From an uncultured Muribaculaceae bacterium (GTDB lineage: Bacteria > Bacteroidota > Bacteroidia > Bacteroidales > Muribaculaceae), in NCBI GenBank assembly GCA_910587075.1, contig CAJUKE010000011.1, positions 5,869 to 69,868 on the forward strand: a stretch of 64,000 nt of DNA, read 5' to 3'. This document shows, one piece after another, positions 36,001 to 43,780 of the stretch. A program made the position numbers and the translations under genes. Under the pieces are notes generated by a model. That model did not search any database. It was given only the letters and a program-made list of their open reading frames with translations, and was not told where the DNA came from. Every line of letters starts with the position of its first letter. The first letter of the stretch is position 1.

Positions 36001-37885
36001 CGACAAGAGCCTCGACGGAGCAGGCAAACTAACCCTTGCCGACTTCACCTACGGCAAACAGCGAGTGGGCACCTTCGACATCGACACCAAGGTGCAGACC
36101 GCCGGAGGCATCGTGCGCGCATCGGCCGATATGTTCATCGACGGGCAGAAGTCCCTCACCCTCAACGGCAACCTCAATGACTCCACCAAGAGCGACCCAT
36201 TCCTGCTCGACCTGCGGGTGATCCGCCTCCCGCTGAACATCGCCAACCCCTTCTTAGGGCCCGACGTGGCGAGCCTCTCCGGCACGCTCAAGGGCGAGAT
36301 GGACGTTACCGGGCAGCTCTCGTCGCCCGTGCTCAACGGCTGGCTGAAATTCGACTCCGCCGCCGTGAAGGTGCCGATGCTCGGGTCCACATTCAAATTC
36401 TCCGGCGGCGAAATCCCCGTCGACAGCTCAGTTGTGAAATTCGGCAACTACACCATAGGCGGCCTCAACAAGAACCCGCTGGCCATCAACGGCACCGCCG
36501 ACATATCCAACTTCGCCAACATACTGCTCGACCTATCGCTCAACGCCCGCAATATGCAGGTGGTCAACGGTAAGAAGGGGGGCCGCGGAGTCGACGTATA
36601 CGGCAAGGCGTATATCGACCTCGACGCCTCTGTGAAAGGCTCGACCAGCTTCCTCAACGTCGACGCGGCGCTGAAGCTTCTCCCGGGCACCAACGTCACC
36701 TACGTCATGCCCGACGCCGTGAACACAATCTCGTCAAAGGGGGAGAACGATATGGTGCGGTTCGTGAACTTCGCCGACACCGCCGCCGTGGCCGCCGCCG
36801 ACTCAATCGTCAACAAGGGCATGCTGCTCAACCTCGACGCGTCGCTCACAGTGTCGTCGGGCACAACCATCGGCGTTGACCTCTCGGCCGACGGCAAGGA
36901 CCGCGTGCAGATCCAGGGGGAAGGCACCATAAACTACACCCTCGACTATCTCGGCGACGAGCGCACAACCGGGCGCCTGAACATCAACCAGGGGTACGCC
37001 CGCTACTCCCCCCCGATGATTTCCGAGAAGGACTTCACCTTCCGCGAAGGGAGTTATGTGGCCTTCAACGGCGATATGCTCAACCCCGTGCTCAACATCC
37101 ACGCCGACGACGACCTCCGGGCCAACGTAAACTCCTCGGGCAACTCGCGTATGGTGACATTCGACATCATACTCAACGTAACCGGCTCGATGGAGCAGAT
37201 GAACGCCTCCTTCGACCTGGCGTGCGAGGACGACATCACCATCGAGAACGAGCTCAAGAGCATGACCGCCGAGCAGCGCGCCAACCAGGCCATGAACCTG
37301 ATGATCACCGGCACCTACTCCGGCGCCAACACCAAGACCGTGAGCGGCTCGGCCACCAGCTCGCTCTACTCCTTCCTGGAGTCGCAGATCAACAACTGGG
37401 CCGCCTCGACCATCAAGGGTGTCGACCTCTCGTTCGGCATCAACCAGTACGAGAAGACCATCGACGGCAACCAGACCCAGGCGATGACCTACAGCTACCG
37501 AGTCAGCAAGTCGCTCTTCGACGACCGTTTCAAAATCGTGGTCGGAGGCAACTACACCACCGACGCCCAGGCCGACGAGAACTTCGCCGAGAACCTCATC
37601 GCCGACATCTCGTTCGAGTATATGCTCAACAAGCAGGGCACGATGTATGTGCGCCTCTTCCGCCACACCGGCTACGAGAGTATCCTCGAAGGGGAAATCA
37701 CCCAGACGGGCGTCGGCTTCGTGTACAAGCGCAAGCTACACCGCCTGAGCGATATGTTCCGCTTCCTGCGCCGCCGCAAGCCCGCGCCGCTGCCGCTCCC
37801 CGCCGAGGCACCCGCCGCGGCTCCCGCACCCGCCGCCACCCAACCCAAACCGACAACCACCACGACAGATACCGCGAAACAATGA
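33038..37885 (+). CDS. tamB: TamB, translocation and assembly module inner-membrane subunit
   Basis: A very large protein (1615 aa) with one N-terminal membrane anchor (about 8-30) and a long repetitive beta-taco periplasmic region, as in TamB/AsmA proteins that bridge the envelope and move phospholipids. The C-terminal DUF490/TamB domain is at about 1180-1540 (YTLDYLGDERTTGRLNINQG, MISEKDFTFREGSYVAFNGD, NLMITGTYSG). A Pro/Ala/Thr-rich tail closes it. The start is GTG at 33038. Its stop overlaps the tamL start as ATGA (37882-37885), strong evidence for translational coupling. Confidence 0.93.
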   Translation: MKRLPRILGKILLWTVFGIVGLVTLAVVLLYIPPVQDFATRQALSMINKGGDMKIGVGKLRLRFPLRVAIDSASFATPGIDIFAGRAEADIALMPLLKGEIRGERVELRRARVDMGGPDSAFQMNAALSYARVIDGGYNLVTQNIAVDRLLADGADVAIKILPDTVPEPEPTDTVSSPLTITLNHGVLENVRYRMSIEPIITDLGAFMSRAVVNKASFDMLPHLIHANDITVDSIDAKYIYPSAEYLAAHPAPEEPADSADIAASLPWTVTCDKVRLMAGNGLYAVDGAKPAGRSFDLDYIQAAEIHVAVDSFMNRGTEIRVPIRGISARERCGVRVNLTGLFEMDSAAMRAENIALTTGASRVSLDAMMGMNAEKAEDMPVSLRLKADLANEDLRRLAPAQMAEIADMLPPYQPLLVEADLKGSMADLDVKSVSAEIPQHAGVKASGQVAGLTDINRAVGNVEISGWIADGKWAKPLLLDAKSGRGINIPPLTIEGDARLDRGVIDGGITAHTGSGRLALEALWNNRATAYDIDLRADDFPVQAILPDLGLKDVTATINASGQGFDVMSPKTDIDAKVDLVKATYMGHDYRDVTLTANLAAGHAAVEALSRNPYAAFDLKADGEIGALPYRARIDGDITNLDLKALGMADTATTVAARLSGDVSFDPATKTRPMLASADIDIASLNYRAGAMKIDARDIGLKFNADTAATDARLTNRDLALTFNSGVCLDTLLGRFTATSELLDRCVKRQRLAVDSLQRALPPFRLDLTAGQDNVLASLLADSDMEFRSASLRASNDSLIALDARVLKFRTGETRLDTITFDIRQRGAYLTYEANVNNAPGTFDAFAKIGANGYISSDRVALLFKQQNIQGETGYSFGSIINMQDSSTVALRFVPYHPVIGYKDWEMNRDNIITYNLDNHHIDANLYLHNDVSSLKLFTNHTEESDSTQEAITLRLSDVKLQDWLAINPFAPAMEGDLSADMNFSWTDKSLDGAGKLTLADFTYGKQRVGTFDIDTKVQTAGGIVRASADMFIDGQKSLTLNGNLNDSTKSDPFLLDLRVIRLPLNIANPFLGPDVASLSGTLKGEMDVTGQLSSPVLNGWLKFDSAAVKVPMLGSTFKFSGGEIPVDSSVVKFGNYTIGGLNKNPLAINGTADISNFANILLDLSLNARNMQVVNGKKGGRGVDVYGKAYIDLDASVKGSTSFLNVDAALKLLPGTNVTYVMPDAVNTISSKGENDMVRFVNFADTAAVAAADSIVNKGMLLNLDASLTVSSGTTIGVDLSADGKDRVQIQGEGTINYTLDYLGDERTTGRLNINQGYARYSPPMISEKDFTFREGSYVAFNGDMLNPVLNIHADDDLRANVNSSGNSRMVTFDIILNVTGSMEQMNASFDLACEDDITIENELKSMTAEQRANQAMNLMITGTYSGANTKTVSGSATSSLYSFLESQINNWAASTIKGVDLSFGINQYEKTIDGNQTQAMTYSYRVSKSLFDDRFKIVVGGNYTTDAQADENFAENLIADISFEYMLNKQGTMYVRLFRHTGYESILEGEITQTGVGFVYKRKLHRLSDMFRFLRRRKPAPLPLPAEAPAAAPAPAATQPKPTTTTTDTAKQ

Positions 37886-40173
37886 GACTCCGAACACTGA
37901 AATCCCTGCTGCCGCTCGCGGGAGCCGTGCTGGTTTTTGCGGCCTGCTCCACCACCTCGCGCCTCCCCGAGGGGGAGGTGCTCTACACCGGCGTCAAGAA
38001 AATCGACATCTCCGCCCCCGAGGGCGACAAAGTGCCCGAATCGGTGAAGTCGCAGCTCAACAGCGCCGTGAGCGTGCCCCCCAACAATGCGATTCTCAAA
38101 TCGCCCAAATACCGCTTCCCCTTCCCTATCGGGCTGTGGGTCTGGAACCACTGGAGCGACTCCTGCAAAGGGATCAAGCGCTGGTTCTACGACCGCCTGG
38201 TGTCCGAGCCGGTGCTCATAAGCACCGTGCGTCCCGACGCCCGCACCCATATGGTCGACGAGATACTCGACAACAACGGCTACTTCCGCGGGTCGGCCAC
38301 CTACGAGACCATCCCCGGGCGCAATCCGAAGACGGCCAAGGTGTCGTACACCATACAGACCGGGCCGGCCTACCACGTCGATTCCATAGAGTTCCTCCCC
38401 GACACCTGCCGGCTTAACCACTACATCGACTCGCTGGCCCGCCGCGACAGCTACCTCAAGCCCGGGGCGCGCTACTGCGTAGACTCCCTCTCGGCGGCAC
38501 GCATACGCATCACAAACTCCCTGCGCGACAAGGGATACTACTTCTTCCGCCCCGAGTATATCGAATATCTTGCCGACTCGCTCCAGAAACCGCAGTCGAT
38601 CAATATGCGCATGACCCTGGCCTCCAACGTGCCCCGAAATATGTTCAAGCGCTACCGCACCGGCAAGGTCACCGTCTACGCCTACCGCAACCAGGGTGGA
38701 GGCACCCCCGACACCATAGTCACCGACCACGCCACCCTCATACAGATGATGCCATCGCGGCTGCGCAAGGGGGTGATCCACGACTGCGTGACCTTCCGCC
38801 AGGGGCGCTACTTCGCCGTGAGGAATATGAACAGCACCCAGACCCGCTTCGCCCGCCTGGGGATATTCAACAACATCGACATGGCGGTGGTGCCCGACAC
38901 GGCCGCGGTCGAGCCAACCCTCGACGTGAACATAGCCTGCACGTTCGACACCCCGCTGGAAGCCACCGTCGAGCTCAACGCCTCGTCGAAGTCAAACAGC
39001 TACATCGGCCCGGGCGTGCTCTTCGGAGTGCAGAACCGCAACCTCTTCGGAGGGGGTGAGCAACTCGGAGTGACCCTCACCGGCTCGTATGAATGGCAGA
39101 CCGGCCGCGAGCGCTCGTCGGTGTTCAACTCCTACGAGGTAGGGCTCGCCGCAAACCTGAGCTTCCCGAGAATGCTCGCGCCCAACTTCATCAAAAGGCG
39201 CAACCGCAACCTCAACTGGACCCGCTTCCAGCTCTCGGCCGACCTGCTCAACCGCCCCCACTACTTCAAGATGGCGCAGTTCAACGCCTCGATCAGCTAC
39301 GAATGGCAGTCGAGCCGCCACTCGTCGCACTCGCTCACCCCGCTGAAACTGACCTACACCAACCTGATGCAGACCACCCACGCCTTTGACTCGGTGGTGG
39401 CCGCCAACCCGGCTATAGCCCTCAGTTTCCGTTCGCAGTACATACCCCAGTTCTCCTACACCTACTCCTACGACCGCCAGTTTGACTCCGACAACACCCT
39501 CAACTGGACCTTCACGGCCCAGGAAGCTGGTAACCTCTTCTGGTGCATCTACGAGGCGGCGGGCAAGCACAAGGAGAAGCGCCTGTTCGGCACCCCGTTC
39601 TCGCAGTTTGTCAAAGGGTCGACCCAGGTGGTGTTCGGGCGTCGCCTGTGGGGCGATAACTGGATAGTGACCCGCGGCATGGTGGGCGCCGCCCACGCCT
39701 ACGCCAACTCGTCGGAGGTGCCGTATGCCGAGCAGTTCTACGCCGGAGGCGCCAACTCGGTGCGCGCCTTCCCGGTACGCTCGATAGGTCCCGGCTCATA
39801 CCGCCCCCCGAAATGGGTGAGCGACAGCTACTTCGACCAGACAGGTACGTTCAAGTTCGAGCTAAATGTGGAATACCGATTCCCGATCATCGGCCCGCTG
39901 CACGGCGCGGTGTTTATTGACGCGGGCAACGTGTGGCTGCTGAAAAAGGACCCCCTCCGCCCCGGCGGCGAACTCCGCGGAAGCACCTTCCTGCGCGACC
40001 TCGCGCTCGGCACCGGCGCCGGACTCCGCTTCGACATAGGCATGCTCGTGCTCCGCGGCGACCTCGGCATAGGGATCCACGCGCCCTACGACACCGGCAA
40101 GTCGAGCTACTACAATATGACCTCGTTCAAAAACTCGCTCTGCTTCCACCTCGCGATCGGCTACCCGTTCTGA
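37882..40173 (+). CDS. tamL: TamL, lipoprotein BamA/TamA-family outer-membrane protein
   Basis: A 763-aa Omp85-family protein. Unlike proteobacterial TamA it carries a lipobox (LVFAAC, Cys22 of MRLRTLKSLLPLAGAVLVFAAC minus the tail), the hallmark of Bacteroidetes TamL. The motif RLPEGEVLYTGVKKIDI starts the mature part; POTRA-like modules follow (about 70-370), then a 16-strand barrel with the QFYAGGANSVRAFPVRSIGPG lid-loop segment and a terminal YPF. The start at 37882 overlaps the tamB stop; a longer open frame upstream only shadows tamB. Partner of TamB in outer-membrane homeostasis. Confidence 0.92.
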   Translation: MRLRTLKSLLPLAGAVLVFAACSTTSRLPEGEVLYTGVKKIDISAPEGDKVPESVKSQLNSAVSVPPNNAILKSPKYRFPFPIGLWVWNHWSDSCKGIKRWFYDRLVSEPVLISTVRPDARTHMVDEILDNNGYFRGSATYETIPGRNPKTAKVSYTIQTGPAYHVDSIEFLPDTCRLNHYIDSLARRDSYLKPGARYCVDSLSAARIRITNSLRDKGYYFFRPEYIEYLADSLQKPQSINMRMTLASNVPRNMFKRYRTGKVTVYAYRNQGGGTPDTIVTDHATLIQMMPSRLRKGVIHDCVTFRQGRYFAVRNMNSTQTRFARLGIFNNIDMAVVPDTAAVEPTLDVNIACTFDTPLEATVELNASSKSNSYIGPGVLFGVQNRNLFGGGEQLGVTLTGSYEWQTGRERSSVFNSYEVGLAANLSFPRMLAPNFIKRRNRNLNWTRFQLSADLLNRPHYFKMAQFNASISYEWQSSRHSSHSLTPLKLTYTNLMQTTHAFDSVVAANPAIALSFRSQYIPQFSYTYSYDRQFDSDNTLNWTFTAQEAGNLFWCIYEAAGKHKEKRLFGTPFSQFVKGSTQVVFGRRLWGDNWIVTRGMVGAAHAYANSSEVPYAEQFYAGGANSVRAFPVRSIGPGSYRPPKWVSDSYFDQTGTFKFELNVEYRFPIIGPLHGAVFIDAGNVWLLKKDPLRPGGELRGSTFLRDLALGTGAGLRFDIGMLVLRGDLGIGIHAPYDTGKSSYYNMTSFKNSLCFHLAIGYPF

Positions 40174-40174
40174 T

Positions 40175-40495
40175 TCATACGGGTCGGTCGAGCGGCGAGG
40201 GGGTATCGGGAGCCTGCGGTTTCGGGCCGCGGGGCTTCTTGGCAGACTTGGGTTTTCGGGAGGAGTGGGAGTTTTGGGAATTTTGGGAGTTTTGGGAAGA
40301 TTGGGGCTTCAAGTCCGACTTGTCCGACCTGTCCGACCCGTCCGACGGCTCCGATTGCTCCGCCGGCAGCGGTGTAGCGGCGGGGAGCGGCTCGGGACCT
40401 CCGCACCTATTGGCGAGTATCGCGGCGGCGAGGGCCAGCGCGCATATGGCGGCCAGCAGCCAGGTGCCCCTTGTTTCTGTGCGGGTAGGTTTCAT
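40175..40495 (-). CDS. Small membrane-anchored low-complexity protein
   Basis: A 106-aa protein with one N-terminal hydrophobic helix (about 11-30) after a short basic lead, then a disordered tail: Ser-Asp-rich (residues 48-61, SEPSDGSDRSDKSD), Ser-Gln-Asn repeats (SSQNSQNSQNSHSS), then a Lys/Pro-rich end. Both repeats come from 9-nt tandem DNA repeats. The stop is one base from the tamL stop on the other strand. The upstream neighbour on the minus strand is the DUF4421 gene, 19 bases away. No family is recognised; the open frame and membrane helix make it plausible as a gene but not certain. Confidence 0.5.
   Translation of the reverse strand: MKPTRTETRGTWLLAAICALALAAAILANRCGGPEPLPAATPLPAEQSEPSDGSDRSDKSDLKPQSSQNSQNSQNSHSSRKPKSAKKPRGPKPQAPDTPSPLDRPV
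40262..40345. repeat. Two 9-nt tandem repeat arrays
   Basis: About 40264-40305 holds TTTTGGGAA/G-type 9-mers, and 40314-40349 holds GTCCGACnn 9-mers. Both keep frame inside the small membrane protein gene. Confidence 0.7.
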
Positions 40496-40514
40496 ATCGG
40501 CAATGATAGTTTCC

Positions 40515-41621
40515 TTACCAGAGGTTGAACCTGAAGCCTACCGAGGCTTCGGCCGACAGAGTGTTGGCTATCAACGTGTGCTCGGGGTCGTTGATGATGC
40601 CGGTCATGGAATAGCCCGCGACCCCGAAGAACCAGCGCTTCTTGTAATTGTATACGATGCCGATTTTGAACCTGTTGTTAAGCGAGAAGGTAGTCTCCTT
40701 CTCGCCGGGATGGTTGATGTTCCCCTTCCTGACACCCACCACGGGCGACTCCGACACGCCCAGGCACCAACCGCGGTGGAACACCCAGTTGTAGGCGTAG
40801 CCGAACTTCAGCGCGTAAGTCTGGCTGGACACGCGGTAGTTGTGGTCCCAGTCGGTCGGTATTTCCGTGTCGGCCTCCGGGAGCGAGGAGAAGTCGAAAT
40901 GGTAGTCCTCGGCGAAATATGAAAATCCGGCATACATCGAGCCGGAGCTTTTGAGCTGTATTTTCGAGTAATTGAACGCCGCCGCCTGCGAGTAATGCTT
41001 GTGGTTGAAAAAGTAATAGAGGTCAACCCCGAGAGCCCTGTTGTTCACCCCGGAGAAGTCAAGGTTCACTTTCTCCACCTCGCCGGGCATACCCATGGGG
41101 CGTATGGTGGTGCCCACGTCGTTCTCGACCGTGTAAACCTCGGCGGAGAAGAGCGAGCAGTTGAACTGGAAATTGAAGCGCTTGCGCACCTTGTCGTTGC
41201 CGGTGAAGTACTTGCTGACGTTCACGTCGTAGCCCACCGACACCGCCATATACGAGAGATAGAAACCGAGCGAAGTTGAAGGGTCGGAAATCATCTCCAT
41301 ACGGTAGCGGTTGTCGAGCCGGAAATCGTAGGCGTCGGTCCACGATTCGCTTTTGGCCTTGATGTTCCAGGCTTTCCCGGTCGACTCAACATAGGTAGAG
41401 TCGTAGGAGTTGAAAGTTCTGTCGCCCCAGCGGTACACGTTGACGCAGAACCGCGGGAACTTGCCCATCGCGGCGATGCTGTCGAGGTCGAAGCTGAGAG
41501 CGCTCCCCGCGGGAGTGGCCGCGAATAAAGCCGCGATGAAAAGCAACGCCCGCGCCAGCCGTTGCGTACGGAGGCGGGGCGTCGCTTCATTATGTCGGTT
41601 GTTTCTTTCGAAACGATCCAT
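40515..41621 (-). CDS. DUF4421-family putative outer-membrane protein
   Basis: A 368-aa exported protein: basic N-terminus, signal helix (about 22-42), then a beta-rich body with alternating aromatic strands ending in FRFNLW, the pattern of an outer-membrane barrel. The segment VNVYRWGDRTFNSYDSTYVESTGK (about 60-83; key residues RWGDRTFNSYD) is the hallmark I associate with DUF4421 of Bacteroidetes. Function is unknown. It lies 59 bases downstream of the PPIase gene on the same strand. Confidence 0.72.
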   Translation of the reverse strand: MDRFERNNRHNEATPRLRTQRLARALLFIAALFAATPAGSALSFDLDSIAAMGKFPRFCVNVYRWGDRTFNSYDSTYVESTGKAWNIKAKSESWTDAYDFRLDNRYRMEMISDPSTSLGFYLSYMAVSVGYDVNVSKYFTGNDKVRKRFNFQFNCSLFSAEVYTVENDVGTTIRPMGMPGEVEKVNLDFSGVNNRALGVDLYYFFNHKHYSQAAAFNYSKIQLKSSGSMYAGFSYFAEDYHFDFSSLPEADTEIPTDWDHNYRVSSQTYALKFGYAYNWVFHRGWCLGVSESPVVGVRKGNINHPGEKETTFSLNNRFKIGIVYNYKKRWFFGVAGYSMTGIINDPEHTLIANTLSAEASVGFRFNLW

Positions 41622-41680
41622 TAGCGGCTTGATTAGTGGGAACGTACGGCGGCTTCACGCCGCCGGGTGACGCGTCCCGG

Positions 41681-43633
41681 TTACTTTTTGGCGGCTTCCT
41701 GGTTTTTGCGCGCCTGCTTGAGCACCTTCTGGTTGATTTTCGCGGGATACTTGTCGCGCAGCGTGGCCACCCACTTCTCTTCGAGATAGTTCTGGTAGTC
41801 GCCCGTCACGGCTCCGCGCACGTCGCCGGCATCCTCGGGCTGGAGAATCACGCGGTTCTGGTAGGGGAAGTAATATGCCCAGCGCCCCTTGGGCTGGGGC
41901 TTCTCGCCACCGAAGGCGATGAAGTCGGTGATGGGGTTCTCACCCTTGGCGGCGAGCACGCGCTCAACCTTGATGTTGTTGCCGAACTCGCGGCGGAGCA
42001 CCAGCCCTACCGAGTCGTTGGCCACCTTGTTGTTCTCCAGGTATGCCTTGGCTGCGTCGCGGATTGAGTCGGAAGTGGCGAACACCACGAAGCTCTTCAG
42101 GCGGGGCTTGTCCCAGGTGTATTTCGAGCGGTTGGCCTCGAAGAATTTCTCCAGGCCCTCTTTGTCCTCCTTGGCCTTGGACCACACGTTGCGGTCGGAA
42201 ATCTCGAAGAGGAGCATACCGTCGCGGTACTCGTTGAGGAGGTTGCCGTACTGGGGCTCCTCGCGGGCGAGGTCTTCGCGGGCGGCATCGAGAACGGCGT
42301 TCTCAACAGCCTTGTTGACGAGACCTTCGAACTGGTCGGCCTGCTGCTCGCCGGTGCCGATGAAGGGGTTGCCCATCTCGGCCATGACCTCGGAGAGCAT
42401 GAGGGGCTGCTTGTTGACTTTCGCCATAGGGGTCTCGCTGGCGAGGAACTTCGCGGTAAGCACGGAGTCGAGGCCCATATTGGCGGCGATTTCGGCCTTC
42501 ACGGCGTCAATGGCCTGGCGGTCGAGCTGTACGCCGTATTTCTTGCTGAGCTGCTCGATGCGGCGCTGGCGGGGGAGCTGGCCGCGCTCATCCTGCGAAA
42601 TCACCTTCTTGAGCATCGGATGCACAGTTTCGTAGGGGTCGATACCCTTACCTTCGAGGCGCTTGATTATGTGGTAGCCGTAGGCGGTGGCGAAAGGCTC
42701 CGAGATGGCGCCGTCGGCCAGCGAGAAGGCTGTCTTCTCGAACTCGGGCACCATCTGGCCCGAGCCGAACCAATTGAGGCGGCCACCGTTCTTGGCCGAG
42801 CCGGGATCCTCGCTCTCGCGGGTGGCCACATCCTCGAAGTCGGCACCGCCGGTGGTCACCAGGGTGTAGATCGAGTCGATTTTGGCCTTCTGGGCGGCAG
42901 CGGCGGCGGGGTCCATCCCCTGGGTGAGCTTTAGGATATGCTCAACGAGCACCTGACCCTGGGCGGGACGCTCGCCGTTGACCTTCACGATGTGGAAGCC
43001 GAAGGGGGTGCGGATCACCGGGGAGATTTCGCCCACGTTGGTGTTATAGGCGGCCTCCTCGAAAGTGTAGGGGAAGCGGGTGGCGGTGATCCAGCCCATA
43101 TGTCCGCCGTTGCGGGTAACGGAGCGGTCGATGGAGAATTTGCGGGCGAGCTCGGCGAAGTCGCTGCCGCCGAGGATGGCGGTGCGTATCGAGTCGAGGA
43201 GCGCGGTCTGGCGGGAGTCGGCCACCGGGTTTTCACCAAGTGAAATCATGATATGGCTCACGTCGCGCTCGGTTTTCATACGCTCGTATTCGGCGCGGAG
43301 GAGCGAGTCCTCCACGGCCTGATCCTTGAGGTAAGGCTCCGAAAGGTCGCGGCGGTACCCTTCGAATTCATTCTGGAAGGCCTGGGTCTTGTCGATGCCG
43401 GCTTCCTTGGCGGCGGCCACCTTCTGCTTGTAGGCCACGAACATATCGAGGTATTCGTCGACGGTCTGCGGCTGGAGCTGCTGGGTGTTGTTCTTATTGT
43501 AGAGATACTCAAATTCGCTGAGTTTCACAGGCGTGCCGCCGATAGTCATAAGCTCGGGGTCCTTCGGGCCTTTAGCGAACGCCACCGAGGAGGCGGTCGC
43601 CGCGAGGGCTAATGACAGAAACAGTTTGTTCAT
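41681..43633 (-). CDS. Periplasmic parvulin-type peptidyl-prolyl isomerase
   Basis: A 650-aa SurA/PpiC-like foldase. Signal peptide MNKLFLSLALAATASSVAFA. Parvulin domain 1 is at about 118-222 (VSHIMISLGE ... PVIRTPFGFHIVKVNGERP), parvulin domain 2 at about 228-330 (VLVEHILKLTQG ... EPFATAYGYHIIKRLEG). A long helical C-terminal half (about 340-650) resembles the chaperone core. It would assist outer-membrane protein folding in the periplasm, next to other envelope genes. The gene starts 147 bases after the M3 peptidase stop and is on the same strand. Confidence 0.93.
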   Translation of the reverse strand: MNKLFLSLALAATASSVAFAKGPKDPELMTIGGTPVKLSEFEYLYNKNNTQQLQPQTVDEYLDMFVAYKQKVAAAKEAGIDKTQAFQNEFEGYRRDLSEPYLKDQAVEDSLLRAEYERMKTERDVSHIMISLGENPVADSRQTALLDSIRTAILGGSDFAELARKFSIDRSVTRNGGHMGWITATRFPYTFEEAAYNTNVGEISPVIRTPFGFHIVKVNGERPAQGQVLVEHILKLTQGMDPAAAAAQKAKIDSIYTLVTTGGADFEDVATRESEDPGSAKNGGRLNWFGSGQMVPEFEKTAFSLADGAISEPFATAYGYHIIKRLEGKGIDPYETVHPMLKKVISQDERGQLPRQRRIEQLSKKYGVQLDRQAIDAVKAEIAANMGLDSVLTAKFLASETPMAKVNKQPLMLSEVMAEMGNPFIGTGEQQADQFEGLVNKAVENAVLDAAREDLAREEPQYGNLLNEYRDGMLLFEISDRNVWSKAKEDKEGLEKFFEANRSKYTWDKPRLKSFVVFATSDSIRDAAKAYLENNKVANDSVGLVLRREFGNNIKVERVLAAKGENPITDFIAFGGEKPQPKGRWAYYFPYQNRVILQPEDAGDVRGAVTGDYQNYLEEKWVATLRDKYPAKINQKVLKQARKNQEAAKK

Positions 43634-43723
43634 TGCTATGAGGTTTTGCTAATGCGTTTTTTCACTAACGATATAACGGCGATACGCCCTCTTTATTATA
43701 TACCCGCGCAATAAATATATGCG

Positions 43724-43758
43724 GACGGGCCGCGCCGGAGCTTCCGGCGCGGCCCGTC
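43724..43758 (-). terminator. Terminator after the M3 peptidase gene
   Basis: A perfect 16-bp GC-rich stem (43724-43739 with 43743-43758) and a 3-nt loop, 22 bases past the peptidase stop. The minus-strand downstream side (CGCATATATTTATTG) is only moderately T-rich. Confidence 0.7.
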
Positions 43759-43780
43759 GATGGGTTGTCGCGGTAAGGGA

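Noticed and set aside
37222..37881. Upstream extension of the tamL frame into tamB
   Set aside because: The extension product is Arg/His/Pro-rich and overlaps tamB; a signal peptide with lipobox begins exactly at 37882.
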